Positions 1 through 7,176 are shown, counted from the stretch's first letter. The stretch: 8,775 nt of DNA from DATFMH01 sp035267045 (GCA_035267045.1 DATFMH010000021.1:1-8775), one strand, 5' to 3'. The notes: generated from the letters alone by a model not told the origin. Numbers and translations are program-made.

Positions 1-663
1 TTATCCATATTATTGTTTGTTGTGGGATGCGCTACCCATGCCCCTATGAGCGAAATGCTTATGTTTAACCGGAAAAAAGTTGGAGATAAAATTTACCGGG
101 CACGGTATAGTCAAACATTAATTAGTGCAACTTATCAGTATCTTCCCCAAAATCTTGATAAGAGATATATAAAAGTAAATTATGGCCATAATATTGATCC
201 TCCGAATACACCGTACACGTTAGCCACCAACCCAATTTTCCTCTCCAGAGCATCTGATAATTTTGCTTTATCGTTTGCTCTCGGTTTAAATCCCGGTGTG
301 GATGCTACCTTTCGAATAGTACCCAAATATTACACAACCTTTAGTATAGATGGTTATGGAGGTACACAAATAATAATACAAAAAAGGCTGTTCAATAAAC
401 CGACAGCCGGCTTGAGTTTGGGTGTATTCTATAAAAGTCAACATCATGCTTATTATTACAACGATGTCCAGACTGATTGCGGTTTTTGTCCGGGTCCTGA
501 TTTGCAATTCAATACGAATGAGGTTGGTATACGCTCGGTTTTCTTATCTCACGCATCCCAAACCAAATCACAGGGATTCCTTTATTTCGTTGGCTCTTTA
601 GGCTATGATGTGAATATGCAAATCATCGTTTTTCAAATTGGCTGCAGTTTAGGCCTGTTCTGA
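1..663 (+). CDS. Putative outer-membrane lipoprotein, function unknown (5' partial)
   Basis: The frame is open to the left edge, so the gene starts outside the window. The first visible residues (LSILLFVVGC) look like the end of a lipoprotein signal peptide: a hydrophobic run, then the lipobox V-V-G-C with the lipidated Cys at codon 28-30. A TTG at 13 could be read as a start, but it would remove most of the signal peptide. About 210 residues follow the Cys. They are rich in Tyr, Phe and Gly, show alternating hydrophobic/polar stretches (for example around FALSFALGLN and GLSLGVFYKS), and end in ...IGCSLGLF. A terminal Phe after an amphipathic strand is typical of outer-membrane beta-barrel proteins. 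I infer a cell-envelope protein, perhaps a small barrel or a periplasm-facing lipoprotein. I do not recognise a named family. The next gene is 359 bp away, so co-transcription is uncertain. Confidence 0.7.
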   Translation, partial: LSILLFVVGCATHAPMSEMLMFNRKKVGDKIYRARYSQTLISATYQYLPQNLDKRYIKVNYGHNIDPPNTPYTLATNPIFLSRASDNFALSFALGLNPGVDATFRIVPKYYTTFSIDGYGGTQIIIQKRLFNKPTAGLSLGVFYKSQHHAYYYNDVQTDCGFCPGPDLQFNTNEVGIRSVFLSHASQTKSQGFLYFVGSLGYDVNMQIIVFQIGCSLGLF

Positions 664-1022
664 ATGATATTTTATTTACTATCCAGAGAATTCTATTAAT
701 TGTTGTTTAATTATCGATAATCGTTAATCAAGCAACCGTTGATAGTGCTGTTGGTAAAACTATGGAAGGAGATCGCCACGTCTTTCATTCGGCAGCCTCA
801 TTCAATTCTCGCGATGACAGCAGTTTTTTAGAACATTTCTGCGCTATTCTTTACCCGTTGTTTATTGATCAGGATTATTGCTAATTGATATTTAATGCTA
901 ACCGTATTATTTACATTTTGTAACGCTAAGAAATAACTTTTACAACGATACGGAGAATCAATTTTTACATTAAGCATTATCGGTTCTTATGTGATCCTTA
1001 TTTATAATAAAATCGAAGTGAT
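664..1022. other. Intergenic region, 359 bp, with dispersed repeat and presumed promoter
   Basis: No ORF worth calling is present. The region holds a 12-bp palindrome (ATTATCGATAAT, 710-721), the repeat at 768-820 listed separately, and a very AT-rich stretch from about 840 to 1022 that presumably carries the promoter of the Asp-box protein gene. I looked for a Bacteroidota-type promoter (TTTG, about 19 bp, TAnnTTTG). I found only a poor candidate: TTTG at 917-920 and TAACTTTT at 934-941, with a spacer of only 13 bp. I therefore do not call it. No convincing terminator follows the first gene. Confidence 0.5.
768..820. repeat. Dispersed REP-like repeat, 'GAGATCGCCACG ... CTCGCGATGACAG' type
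   Basis: The segment begins GGAGATCGCCACGTC and ends TTCTCGCGATGACAG. The outer parts carry the inverted pair ATCGC (772-776) and GCGAT (811-815). This matches the general form of a repeat that occurs in many copies in intergenic DNA of diverse bacteria, of the type GAGATCGCCACG(TC)...CTCGCGATGACA with a variable middle. The assignment rests on remembered pattern only; copy number in this genome cannot be seen. The inner part (about 781-807) is not strongly self-complementary, so this may be a degenerate copy. Confidence 0.5.
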
Positions 1023-4000
1023 ATGACTACAATAAAGTTACGAAAAGCCCAACCATCCGGTAACGGAATTAGTAAGAAATGGACTGTATTAGTCCTTTTT
1101 TTGTTTGGTATGATCCTGACCGTTCAGGCCCAATACCGGCGGAAAAATTTATCTCAAAAAGATTTCGTATATCCTGAGAAGCTCTATCAGGCATTAAAAT
1201 GGCGGAGTATCGGTCCATACAGGGGCGGACGCTCTTCAGCGGTAACGGGCGTACCCGGACATCCGGATACGTACTATTTTGGCGCTGAAGGCGGCGGAGT
1301 CTGGAAAACAACGGATGCCGGCCATACATGGTTGAATATATCGGATAAATATTTCAATACAACAGGAATAGGAGCTATATCCGTTGCGCCGTCAGATCCC
1401 AATGTAATTTACGTTGGAACGGGCGAAACGAATATGCGCAGTAATATCACACCGGGTGATGGCGTCTACAAATCTACCGATGGCGGAAAAACATGGAAGC
1501 ATATTGGCCTGGATGACACCCAGTTCATCAGTAGTATTGCCATCGATCCCGATAATCCTGATTTGGTGTATGTAGCCGCCATGGGACATGCGTGGGGGAC
1601 CAATTCCGAACGTGGAATTTTCCGTTCTACCGATGGTGGCAAGACCTGGAAAAAGATTCTGTACGTAAACGACCAGACCGGTACAATCGATCTTTCTATG
1701 GATCCCAACAATTCGCGTATCCTGTATGCAGCCATGTGGCAGGCATACACACATTCATGGACCGTATCAAGTGGCGGACCCGGCAGCGGCATTTATAAAT
1801 CGACTAATGGCGGTAATTCATGGGCAAATATCACGCATAATCCGGGATTACCCAAAGGTGTACTCGGTAAAATTGGGATTACCGTATCCGGGGCTAATTC
1901 CAATCGGGTCTGGGCATTAGTTGAAGCTAAACATGGTGGACTCTTCCGCTCCGATGATGCGGGAAAAACATGGAAACTGGTCGGTAAAGATCCGAGGTTG
2001 ATGGTTCGTAACTGGTATTTCAACAAGATATTTGCCGATCCCAAGAATGAAAATGTGGTTTACGCACTCGTTCTGGATGTTTACAAATCCATTGACGGCG
2101 GCAAGACATTTAAGGATATACCTACTCATCATGGTGATACTCATGTTTTATGGATAAACCCCAAACATCCGAAATATATGATCGAAGGAGATGACGGTGG
2201 TGCAACCGTTACGATGAATGGCGGCAAAACATGGACACAACAGGATCAGAATACTTCACAGATTTATCACTTGATGCTTGATAATCGTTTCCCATATCAT
2301 ATTTACGGTTCACAGCAGGATAACAGTTCTTTGAGTATCCTCAGCCGAACCGATGGCAGAGGCATCACTGCAAAAGACTGGTACCCCGTCGCCGGTGGTG
2401 AAAGCGGCTACATTGTACCTAATCCCGATAAACCCTACATCACCTATGGGGGCGCCTATGATGGAAATATGACCCGTTATAATGAAAAGACACATCAACG
2501 GGTACGCATTGATGTGCTGCCATACGATAAACGTCCCGGTGCCACGGCCGCAGAAGTCAAATACCGGTTCAACTGGACATTCCCGATCATGATCTCCAAA
2601 CACAACACCAATATGCTGTATACAGCCGGACAATGTGTATTCAAAAGTACCGATCAGGGCATGACATGGACGCGGATCAGTCCGGATTTGACCCGTAATG
2701 AAAAATCAAAACAGGGACCTTCAGGCGGACCGATTACCAAAGATAATAACGGTAATTACTTCTACAGCACTATCTTTGCGCTGGCCGAATCACCGGTCAA
2801 AGAAGGAGTTCTTTGGGCTGGTTCAGATGACGGGCTTATTCATATATCCAAAGATGGTGGACGACATTGGGAAAATATAACACCAAAACATTTCCCGGAT
2901 CATGCCATAGTCAGTATCATTGAACCCTCTCATTTCGATACCGGTACCGCATATGTTGCAGCTACACGCTACAAGCTCGATGATTTTCATCCTTACCTGT
3001 ATAAAACGACAGATTATGGTCAACACTGGGAAAATATTACGAACAATATTCCCGATAATGAATACACCCGTGTGATTCGGGAAGATACGCATCAGAAAGG
3101 ATTACTCTTTGTTGGCACTGAGCGCGGCGTTTGGGTTTCCTTTAATGATGGGAAAATCTGGCAGCCTATGCAGTTGAATCTACCCAGTGTATCCGTCCGT
3201 GATATGCGTATTCAAAATCGTGAAAACGACCTGGTTCTGGCCACACACGGACGTGGATTTTGGATCCTGGATAACCTCAAACCTCTGCGCCAGATGTCGA
3301 ATAAAGTAAAAAATGCCGATTACTATCTCTTCCAGCCCGAACATACGTATCTTATGAAAGGCGGAAGTGGGCATCATCCTGGTGCCACGTATGGTGAGAA
3401 TCCTCCCAACGGAACGGTTGTGTTTTATAATTTGAAGAATCAACTCGACACGACATCAACAGTAAAACTGACTTTTATGACAATGTCGGGTGATACTATC
3501 AATTCCTTTTCGAATAAAGTGACACCCGAAGGGAAGCCGGTCCATTACAACGGCTCATTTTATCCTGATACGGCCAAACATCCAACCGGAGTCTTAACAA
3601 CACAAGCAGGCATGAACCGTTTTGTATGGAATCTGAGGTACCCCGATGTCGAAGGTGTTCCAGGGGTCTTTCTGGGCACAGGTAAGAATAATCCATGGGA
3701 TGCTTCACTGGCCGGCCCGCAAGTTGTACCGGGAACATATAAGGTAAGCTTGTCTGTTAGCGGCCACACAATGACACAACAATTCGTCGTTAAGAATGAT
3801 CCCCGCAATAAAGCCACACAAGCTGATTTACAGGCGCGGTTCGATCTTCTCATGAAAATCCATAACAAACTGAATACGACGGATGAAGCAATTAACCGTA
3901 TCATACATACGCAAAAACAACTGAAACAATTCCTCGGCAGCTTAAAAAATTATCCAAAGATTGACGAACTCACGCAGAAAGCGCAGCCGATATTAGATAC

Positions 4001-4283
4001 TCTTGCCGATATTCAGGATCACCTGATCCAGACGAAAGTCAAGGCAACGGAGCAGGAATTGAATTATCCATATAAACTTCATACGATGCTGACCAGTATT
4101 ACACAATTTATACAATCATCGTACACCCGTCCGGCGCAATCGATGTCAACTTCATTTGATATGCTGTCGAACGATGTTGATCAACAACTAAATCGTATTA
4201 AGCCGGTTTACCAGAAGCAAATACCGGAGTTTAATGATATGGTTCGAACAATGAAAATTCCTACACCGGTATATATTCAATGA
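1023..4283 (+). CDS. Secreted Asp-box (BNR/VPS10-type) beta-propeller protein, 1086 aa
   Basis: This is a large exported protein of the sortilin/VPS10-like, BNR-repeat superfamily, common in Bacteroidota and often labelled 'glycosyl hydrolase' without proof. An N-terminal signal peptide (residues 1-37; KKW, hydrophobic run, TVQAQ) precedes the family signature WRSIGPYRGGR at about 60-70. I count eleven Asp-box-like motifs (SxDxGxTW and variants), near residues 93, 151, 202, 260, 310, 356, 398, 542, 609, 662 and 706. This implies one or two propellers. Family landmarks HGDTHVLWINP (about 369), YGSQQDNSS (about 427) and ATHGRGFWILDN (about 740) are present. After the propeller come Ig-like beta segments (about 790-930) and a charged, helical C-terminus (about 933-1086). 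I see no T9SS-type sorting tail. The start is the first ATG before the signal peptide; the ribosome binding site is weak. The substrate is unknown: no sialidase FRIP motif or clear catalytic set is visible. Confidence 0.88.
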   Translation: MTTIKLRKAQPSGNGISKKWTVLVLFLFGMILTVQAQYRRKNLSQKDFVYPEKLYQALKWRSIGPYRGGRSSAVTGVPGHPDTYYFGAEGGGVWKTTDAGHTWLNISDKYFNTTGIGAISVAPSDPNVIYVGTGETNMRSNITPGDGVYKSTDGGKTWKHIGLDDTQFISSIAIDPDNPDLVYVAAMGHAWGTNSERGIFRSTDGGKTWKKILYVNDQTGTIDLSMDPNNSRILYAAMWQAYTHSWTVSSGGPGSGIYKSTNGGNSWANITHNPGLPKGVLGKIGITVSGANSNRVWALVEAKHGGLFRSDDAGKTWKLVGKDPRLMVRNWYFNKIFADPKNENVVYALVLDVYKSIDGGKTFKDIPTHHGDTHVLWINPKHPKYMIEGDDGGATVTMNGGKTWTQQDQNTSQIYHLMLDNRFPYHIYGSQQDNSSLSILSRTDGRGITAKDWYPVAGGESGYIVPNPDKPYITYGGAYDGNMTRYNEKTHQRVRIDVLPYDKRPGATAAEVKYRFNWTFPIMISKHNTNMLYTAGQCVFKSTDQGMTWTRISPDLTRNEKSKQGPSGGPITKDNNGNYFYSTIFALAESPVKEGVLWAGSDDGLIHISKDGGRHWENITPKHFPDHAIVSIIEPSHFDTGTAYVAATRYKLDDFHPYLYKTTDYGQHWENITNNIPDNEYTRVIREDTHQKGLLFVGTERGVWVSFNDGKIWQPMQLNLPSVSVRDMRIQNRENDLVLATHGRGFWILDNLKPLRQMSNKVKNADYYLFQPEHTYLMKGGSGHHPGATYGENPPNGTVVFYNLKNQLDTTSTVKLTFMTMSGDTINSFSNKVTPEGKPVHYNGSFYPDTAKHPTGVLTTQAGMNRFVWNLRYPDVEGVPGVFLGTGKNNPWDASLAGPQVVPGTYKVSLSVSGHTMTQQFVVKNDPRNKATQADLQARFDLLMKIHNKLNTTDEAINRIIHTQKQLKQFLGSLKNYPKIDELTQKAQPILDTLADIQDHLIQTKVKATEQELNYPYKLHTMLTSITQFIQSSYTRPAQSMSTSFDMLSNDVDQQLNRIKPVYQKQIPEFNDMVRTMKIPTPVYIQ

Positions 4284-4322
4284 ACAGTAAACAATAATCA
4301 GTTGATAATTTCCAGTATATCT

Positions 4323-4348
4323 CGTTACGTCCCACGAGGGGCGTAACG
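4323..4348 (+). terminator. Hairpin 39 bp downstream of the Asp-box gene, possible terminator or repeat
   Basis: CGTTACGTCCC and GGGGCGTAACG pair over 11 positions (one T-G wobble) around an ACGA loop. A strong stem just after a stop codon suggests 3'-end formation for the upstream transcript. No T-run follows (TATTCTGGG), so it is not a textbook intrinsic terminator. It may instead stabilise the mRNA end, or be a copy of a dispersed 'GTAACG...CGTAAC' palindrome. Confidence 0.45.
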
Positions 4349-4419
4349 TATTCTGGGAAACACAGCGACACGGTACCTTTTGTATCTCTTATATTGTTAA
4401 AAAATGATATCCCGGCTGA

Positions 4420-4813
4420 ACGGGAGAGGCCAAAGTCCAATCAACAGGAATCAACAGCCTGGCCAAGGCCCGGGCCTCATTAAAATCGGGACAAAGCCTG
4501 GAAGGATTGATCATACATACCGATCTCGGGCGTCCAATATGTCAGTAACGTCTTTGAACAGTACGTGCAGGAGCATAACATGCGCCATAGTTATTCAGGC
4601 CATGCCCGGGAGAGTGCGTATTGTGAATGCATTAATCGAACGATTAAACGTAATTATCTGGATCATCGTAGGATTCGCACGAAGCAGGAGTTGATTCGGG
4701 AAGTCAAACGGACGGTCAGGGCTTATAACAGTGAAAAGCCCCATCATGGCTTGCCGGATCACTTAAGACCGGATCAATTTAGCCGGGCATTAGAAAATGG
4801 GAAAATATCCTGA
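4420..4813 (+). pseudogene. IS3-family transposase (OrfB) C-terminal remnant, frameshifted
   Basis: Only the last part of a DDE integrase-type transposase remains. In frame 1 (about 4429-4530) the sequence reads ...SLAKARASLKSGQSLEGLIIHTD, ending at the second catalytic Asp (codon 4522-4524). One extra base within 4525-4531 shifts the frame. Frame 2 then reads VQYVSNVFEQYVQEHNMRHSYSG, followed by AYCECINRTIKRNYLDH with the catalytic Glu (codon 4625-4627), and ends in the typical YNSEKPHHGL...PDQF. About 33 residues separate Asp and Glu, against the usual 35 in IS3, so two codons may be missing near SYSGHARES. The first catalytic Asp, the N-terminal HTH part and OrfA are all absent, and no left end is visible. 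It cannot encode a working transposase. Confidence 0.85.
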
Positions 4814-4827
4814 TTATTTTGAACCAG

Positions 4828-4853
4828 TTTGGAATCGGTTAACCGATTCCAAA
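4828..4853. repeat. Perfect 26-bp palindrome
   Basis: Each half is 13 bp: TTTGGAATCGGTT followed directly by its exact reverse complement, centred on the GTTAAC at 4838-4843. It lies 15 bp after the transposase stop codon. As RNA it would fold into a stem of about 11 bp with a tight loop, but there is no T-run on either strand right after the stem, so a simple terminator is doubtful. It could be part of the IS 3' end or a binding site for a dimeric protein. Confidence 0.7.
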
Positions 4854-4872
4854 AAGTTTATACTTAATTAAT

Positions 4873-4892
4873 TTTGTCAACCTTATTTAGGC
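4873..4892. mobile_element. Possible right terminal repeat of the IS3-type element
   Basis: TTTTGTCAACCTTATTTAGG followed by CA resembles IS3-family right ends, which finish in CA and often carry a GTCAACC-like block. No matching left end (TGCCTAAATAAGG...) is visible between 4284 and 4420, which fits a deletion of the left part of the element. The boundary is therefore a guess. Confidence 0.3.
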
Positions 4893-4918
4893 ATCAACAC
4901 ATTGTTTATCGTTAATTG

Positions 4919-4945
4919 ATCTGTGATCACTGATCACAGATTTTT
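4919..4945 (+). terminator. Intrinsic terminator between convergent genes
   Basis: An 11-bp perfect inverted repeat (ATCTGTGATCA / TGATCACAGAT, one C between) is followed on the plus strand by a run of Ts (4941-4945). It stops rightward transcription coming from the IS remnant side. The 3' arm overlaps the last codons and TGA stop (4934-4936) of the TfoX-like gene on the other strand, so the same structure may also mark the end of that transcript, although no T-run follows in that direction. Confidence 0.65.
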
Positions 4946-5263
4946 GGCGTTCCTGGCCACATCAATAGCCTTTGCACACCACAAATCGAGTTCATCCACA
5001 TCCTCTATAACCTCTATCGGAACTTCATAAAATGCCATTGTTCGTTCGTCTTCATAGGGATGAAAAATATCCATTCCCTTCTCGACAAAATCGGGACGGT
5101 TAGTATCGTCCACTTTAAAATAGAGCCGGTCATCATCAATGATGCCGATAAAAAATTCATCGGCATATAATCCCACAGCACCAAACATATTGCGGGAGCG
5201 AATGTTAGTCACTTGCCCAAGTTGCTCGAGTACAAAAATTTTATAACCGGTAGATACCGACAT
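4934..5263 (-). CDS. TfoX N-terminal domain protein, 109 aa
   Basis: This small cytosolic protein corresponds to a lone TfoX/Sxy N-terminal domain. The recognisable core is SRNMFGAVGLYADEFFIGIIDDDRLYFKVDD (about residues 23-53), including the MFG...G(I/L)Y and RLYFKVDD elements, followed by a Pro- and Asp-rich stretch (F-H-P-Y) and the MAFYEVP strand typical of the domain. Full Sxy/TfoX in gammaproteobacteria is about 200 residues and activates competence genes with CRP. Lone N-terminal domains are widespread and their role is not settled, so a competence function should not be assumed. The ATG lies 32 bp after the gh43 stop with no clear Shine-Dalgarno, which fits read-through from gh43. The gene ends within the convergent terminator hairpin. 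Confidence 0.85.
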   Translation of the reverse strand: MSVSTGYKIFVLEQLGQVTNIRSRNMFGAVGLYADEFFIGIIDDDRLYFKVDDTNRPDFVEKGMDIFHPYEDERTMAFYEVPIEVIEDVDELDLWCAKAIDVARNAKNL

Positions 5264-5295
5264 TAGTCACTGCTATTTTTTATTACCACTTAGAA

Positions 5296-7041
5296 TCATT
5301 TCACATGGACCACTTTACTAACTTTTGAAACCCCATTTTCATTAAATGTTTCTATAGTAAAATAATAATCCTGCCCTTTGTCCAGTGACCGAATCTCTTT
5401 TGAATGGCTTTTCCCGGCAAATATCTGGTACGTTTCATACAACTTATGTTTATGTATTCCCCACAAAATATTATAACCGACGGCATTCTTAACAGGGCTC
5501 CATTTAACCCGGGCATTACGCCGGTCATGTTCACGAATAACACTGACCTTTTCCGGGGTCCCCGGCATTGAACCGTTACCGTTTCCAAAAACACGAATAT
5601 CACTGATAGCCAGATTACGGGTTGGCACATATACATTTACAAATTTTATATAACGTGCTAAAACAGGCTTTTCCAATTGAATATAGGCATCCGGCCGGTC
5701 TTTTTTATCATGGGTAAGATCCGCAATTTTCACCCACTTTTTACCATCCTTCGAGGCATACAATTTAAATTGTGTATACACATATGGCCCACTGTGATAG
5801 ATGTCGGATTTATAATCCGCATAATTTACCTGAACAGCTTTAACAGTATCCTGGTGCCGCAGGTCCACTTTCAGCCATTCTCCTTTATGATTGGTTTTAG
5901 CCACCCAAAATGTTCTCGGATTTTCATCTATAACATTACTTGTACGAAATGTATCCCGAACAGATGATGCAGTTGTTGGCTTATTGTAGGATAATAACAT
6001 CCACCCGGTAAAAAGAGACTTGCTGTTATTCCATTTCTTGTCAGGTATATAGTGAGGGAAGTCACCGAAACGGGTATCGGCATGATATTCCCCGTTTTTA
6101 TCAAATTCAGATGGAAACATGACAATGCGTCGTTCGAAATGCCAATTCACTCCAATCCAGCAGGTCCCGGTATTCCAATAATTGCCGAATTCATCTTTAA
6201 AAGTATTACCATGGCCTGTTCCGGTTACAAAACCACCCGGCTTATACGAAACAGGATTGTTAGGTGCATAGGTAAAAGGTCCCATCGGACTTTTACCGGT
6301 ATAAGTGCCATTGGCATATACATTATACTCCGTACCGGGTGCGGCATATTGTAAGTAATATGTTCCAGCATGTCTGGTCATCCATGCCCCCTCAATGAAG
6401 GGTTTAATAGTCGTATCGCGGTGATCATAACCAAAGCGTTCCCAGCCATGTTTTTCCGGATGCAATTTGACAAGCCCCCTGGGTTCTCCTATATACGCCA
6501 GTTCCTTAGCATAGTCCAGTTGTATTCCATATATCGGGTAAAGATTGGACGATCCGAAATACATGTACCATTTGTTGGATACCTTATCATGGAAAATATC
6601 CGGATCCACAGGTCCCGGGGCATCGGGGACTTTCGGCATCATGTGATTATAATACTTCAGCTCTCCATGTGCCGGATCTGTCGAATAAAAAAGAGGAGCC
6701 CTGCCCGATTGATATAGAAACACGGTATCGTGAACCACGCTTACAGCCGGTGCATTCACATGAACTTTGGGCCATAGATCCGGTTTTATGAATTTCCAAT
6801 GAGATAAATCTGTTGAACGCCACCAGCCTTCTGAATTCGTGGCAAATAGATAAAAAGAACCTTTATATCTAATAATTACCGGATCAGCTCCCGAACGGTA
6901 AGACAGGTGTTTATCCTTATGCAGTTTTTGATATTTATATCCAATATCTAAAGGATTACAATACGTTTGTTTTTGTGAAGACTGGGAATAGCATGGTAGT
7001 GTCATTGTTAAAGATATGAGCAGCAAGCCAAAATATTTCAT
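5296..7041 (-). CDS. Secreted GH43 glycosidase with discoidin and FN3-like domains, 581 aa
   Basis: This is a predicted extracytoplasmic glycan hydrolase of family GH43 (five-bladed propeller; members act as arabinofuranosidases, xylosidases or galactosidases). Numbering from the chosen ATG, residues 1-20 are a signal peptide (MKYFGLLLISLTMTLPCYSQ). The propeller covers about 40-345 and carries the three acidic residues in family order: Asp53 in SGADPVI (base), Asp146 in GPVDPDIF (pKa modulator) and Glu217 in FIEGAWM (acid). An F5/8-type C (discoidin) carbohydrate-binding domain follows at about 351-485 (NVIDENPRTFWVA, WLKVDL, ARYIKFVNV, ISDIRVFGNG), then an FN3-like domain at about 494-581. 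The frame extends 16 codons upstream to a TTG, but the ATG at 7041-7039 is preferred because it begins the signal peptide directly and follows AAAGAAAGATCAC. The preceding mini-ORF overlaps it as ATGA. No SusC/SusD pair is visible. The substrate cannot be read from sequence. Confidence 0.9.
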   Translation of the reverse strand: MKYFGLLLISLTMTLPCYSQSSQKQTYCNPLDIGYKYQKLHKDKHLSYRSGADPVIIRYKGSFYLFATNSEGWWRSTDLSHWKFIKPDLWPKVHVNAPAVSVVHDTVFLYQSGRAPLFYSTDPAHGELKYYNHMMPKVPDAPGPVDPDIFHDKVSNKWYMYFGSSNLYPIYGIQLDYAKELAYIGEPRGLVKLHPEKHGWERFGYDHRDTTIKPFIEGAWMTRHAGTYYLQYAAPGTEYNVYANGTYTGKSPMGPFTYAPNNPVSYKPGGFVTGTGHGNTFKDEFGNYWNTGTCWIGVNWHFERRIVMFPSEFDKNGEYHADTRFGDFPHYIPDKKWNNSKSLFTGWMLLSYNKPTTASSVRDTFRTSNVIDENPRTFWVAKTNHKGEWLKVDLRHQDTVKAVQVNYADYKSDIYHSGPYVYTQFKLYASKDGKKWVKIADLTHDKKDRPDAYIQLEKPVLARYIKFVNVYVPTRNLAISDIRVFGNGNGSMPGTPEKVSVIREHDRRNARVKWSPVKNAVGYNILWGIHKHKLYETYQIFAGKSHSKEIRSLDKGQDYYFTIETFNENGVSKVSKVVHVK

Positions 7042-7136
7042 GTGATCTTTCTTTGTAAAATAATCATGTAAGGTCGTATCAAAATACAAATTATTTTACC
7101 GGAAGATCGAATATTCGGGCAACAGCAAAACCACAT
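7038..7136 (-). CDS. Possible 32-codon leader peptide upstream of gh43 (Cys-Cys-Cys)
   Basis: An ATG at 7136-7134 opens a 32-residue frame beginning MWFCCCPNIRSSGK, with a hydrophobic stretch IICILI and a basic end. It is preceded by TGGAGGAGGTGAAAGG, one of the best ribosome binding sites in the window. Its TGA stop (7040-7038) overlaps the gh43 ATG as ATGA, the classic arrangement for translational coupling. The start codon lies in the 3' arm of a 10-bp stem. Three consecutive Cys codons could suggest a cysteine-sensing leader, but this is inference, and at this length a chance frame cannot be excluded. I know of no named family for it. Confidence 0.4.
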   Translation of the reverse strand: MWFCCCPNIRSSGKIICILIRPYMIILQRKIT

Positions 7137-7170
7137 CCTTTCACCTCCTCCAGATGAACAGATGTGGTTT
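7128..7170 (-). promoter_or_regulatory. Stem-loop presenting a Shine-Dalgarno in its loop
   Basis: On the minus strand AAACCACATC (7170-7161) pairs exactly with GATGTGGTTT (7137-7128), a 10-bp stem with a 23-nt loop. The loop contains GGAGGAGGTGA, a near-perfect anti-SD complement, and the 3' arm contains the ATG of the 32-codon ORF. Folding would leave the SD exposed but bury the start codon, so it could gate translation of the mini-ORF and, by coupling, gh43. Only four Ts lie at the end of the 3' arm, so it is at best a weak terminator for the DUF3303-like gene. Confidence 0.5.
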
Positions 7171-7176
7171 GCGCAT

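Noticed and set aside
13..15. TTG as the start codon of the first lipoprotein gene
   Set aside because: The frame stays open to base 1 and the residues before it continue a hydrophobic signal peptide; the real start lies outside the window.
917..941. Bacteroidota-type promoter (TTTG ... TAACTTTT) upstream of the Asp-box gene
   Set aside because: The spacer is 13 bp, not about 19, and the -7 element lacks its final G.
1441..2250. Recurring GATGGCGG(C)AAAACATGG-like DNA segments, first seen as a possible repeat array
   Set aside because: They are in frame at the Asp-box motifs and reflect protein repeats, not a CRISPR or DNA repeat array.
3499..3904. Minus-strand ORFs of 79 and 114 codons inside the Asp-box gene
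   Set aside because: They lie wholly inside a well-supported gene in the opposite sense and show no family pattern or ribosome binding site.
1023..4283. Calling the Asp-box protein a sialidase
   Set aside because: Asp-boxes occur in many propellers; no FRIP motif or Arg triad is evident, and the conserved signature belongs to the VPS10/BNR group.
4404..4694. A 96-residue plus-strand ORF over the IS3-type remnant
   Set aside because: It is out of frame with the recognisable transposase residues on both sides of the frameshift.
7042..7089. A 16-residue N-terminal extension of GH43 from a TTG at 7089
   Set aside because: The extension (MYFDTTLHDYFTKKDH) would sit before a complete signal peptide; the ATG at 7041 is better placed and matches the ATGA overlap.
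7128..7170. The stem-loop as an intrinsic terminator of the DUF3303-like gene
   Set aside because: The loop is 23 nt and the T-tract is only four bases, part of them within the stem; the SD and start codon within it favour a translational role.
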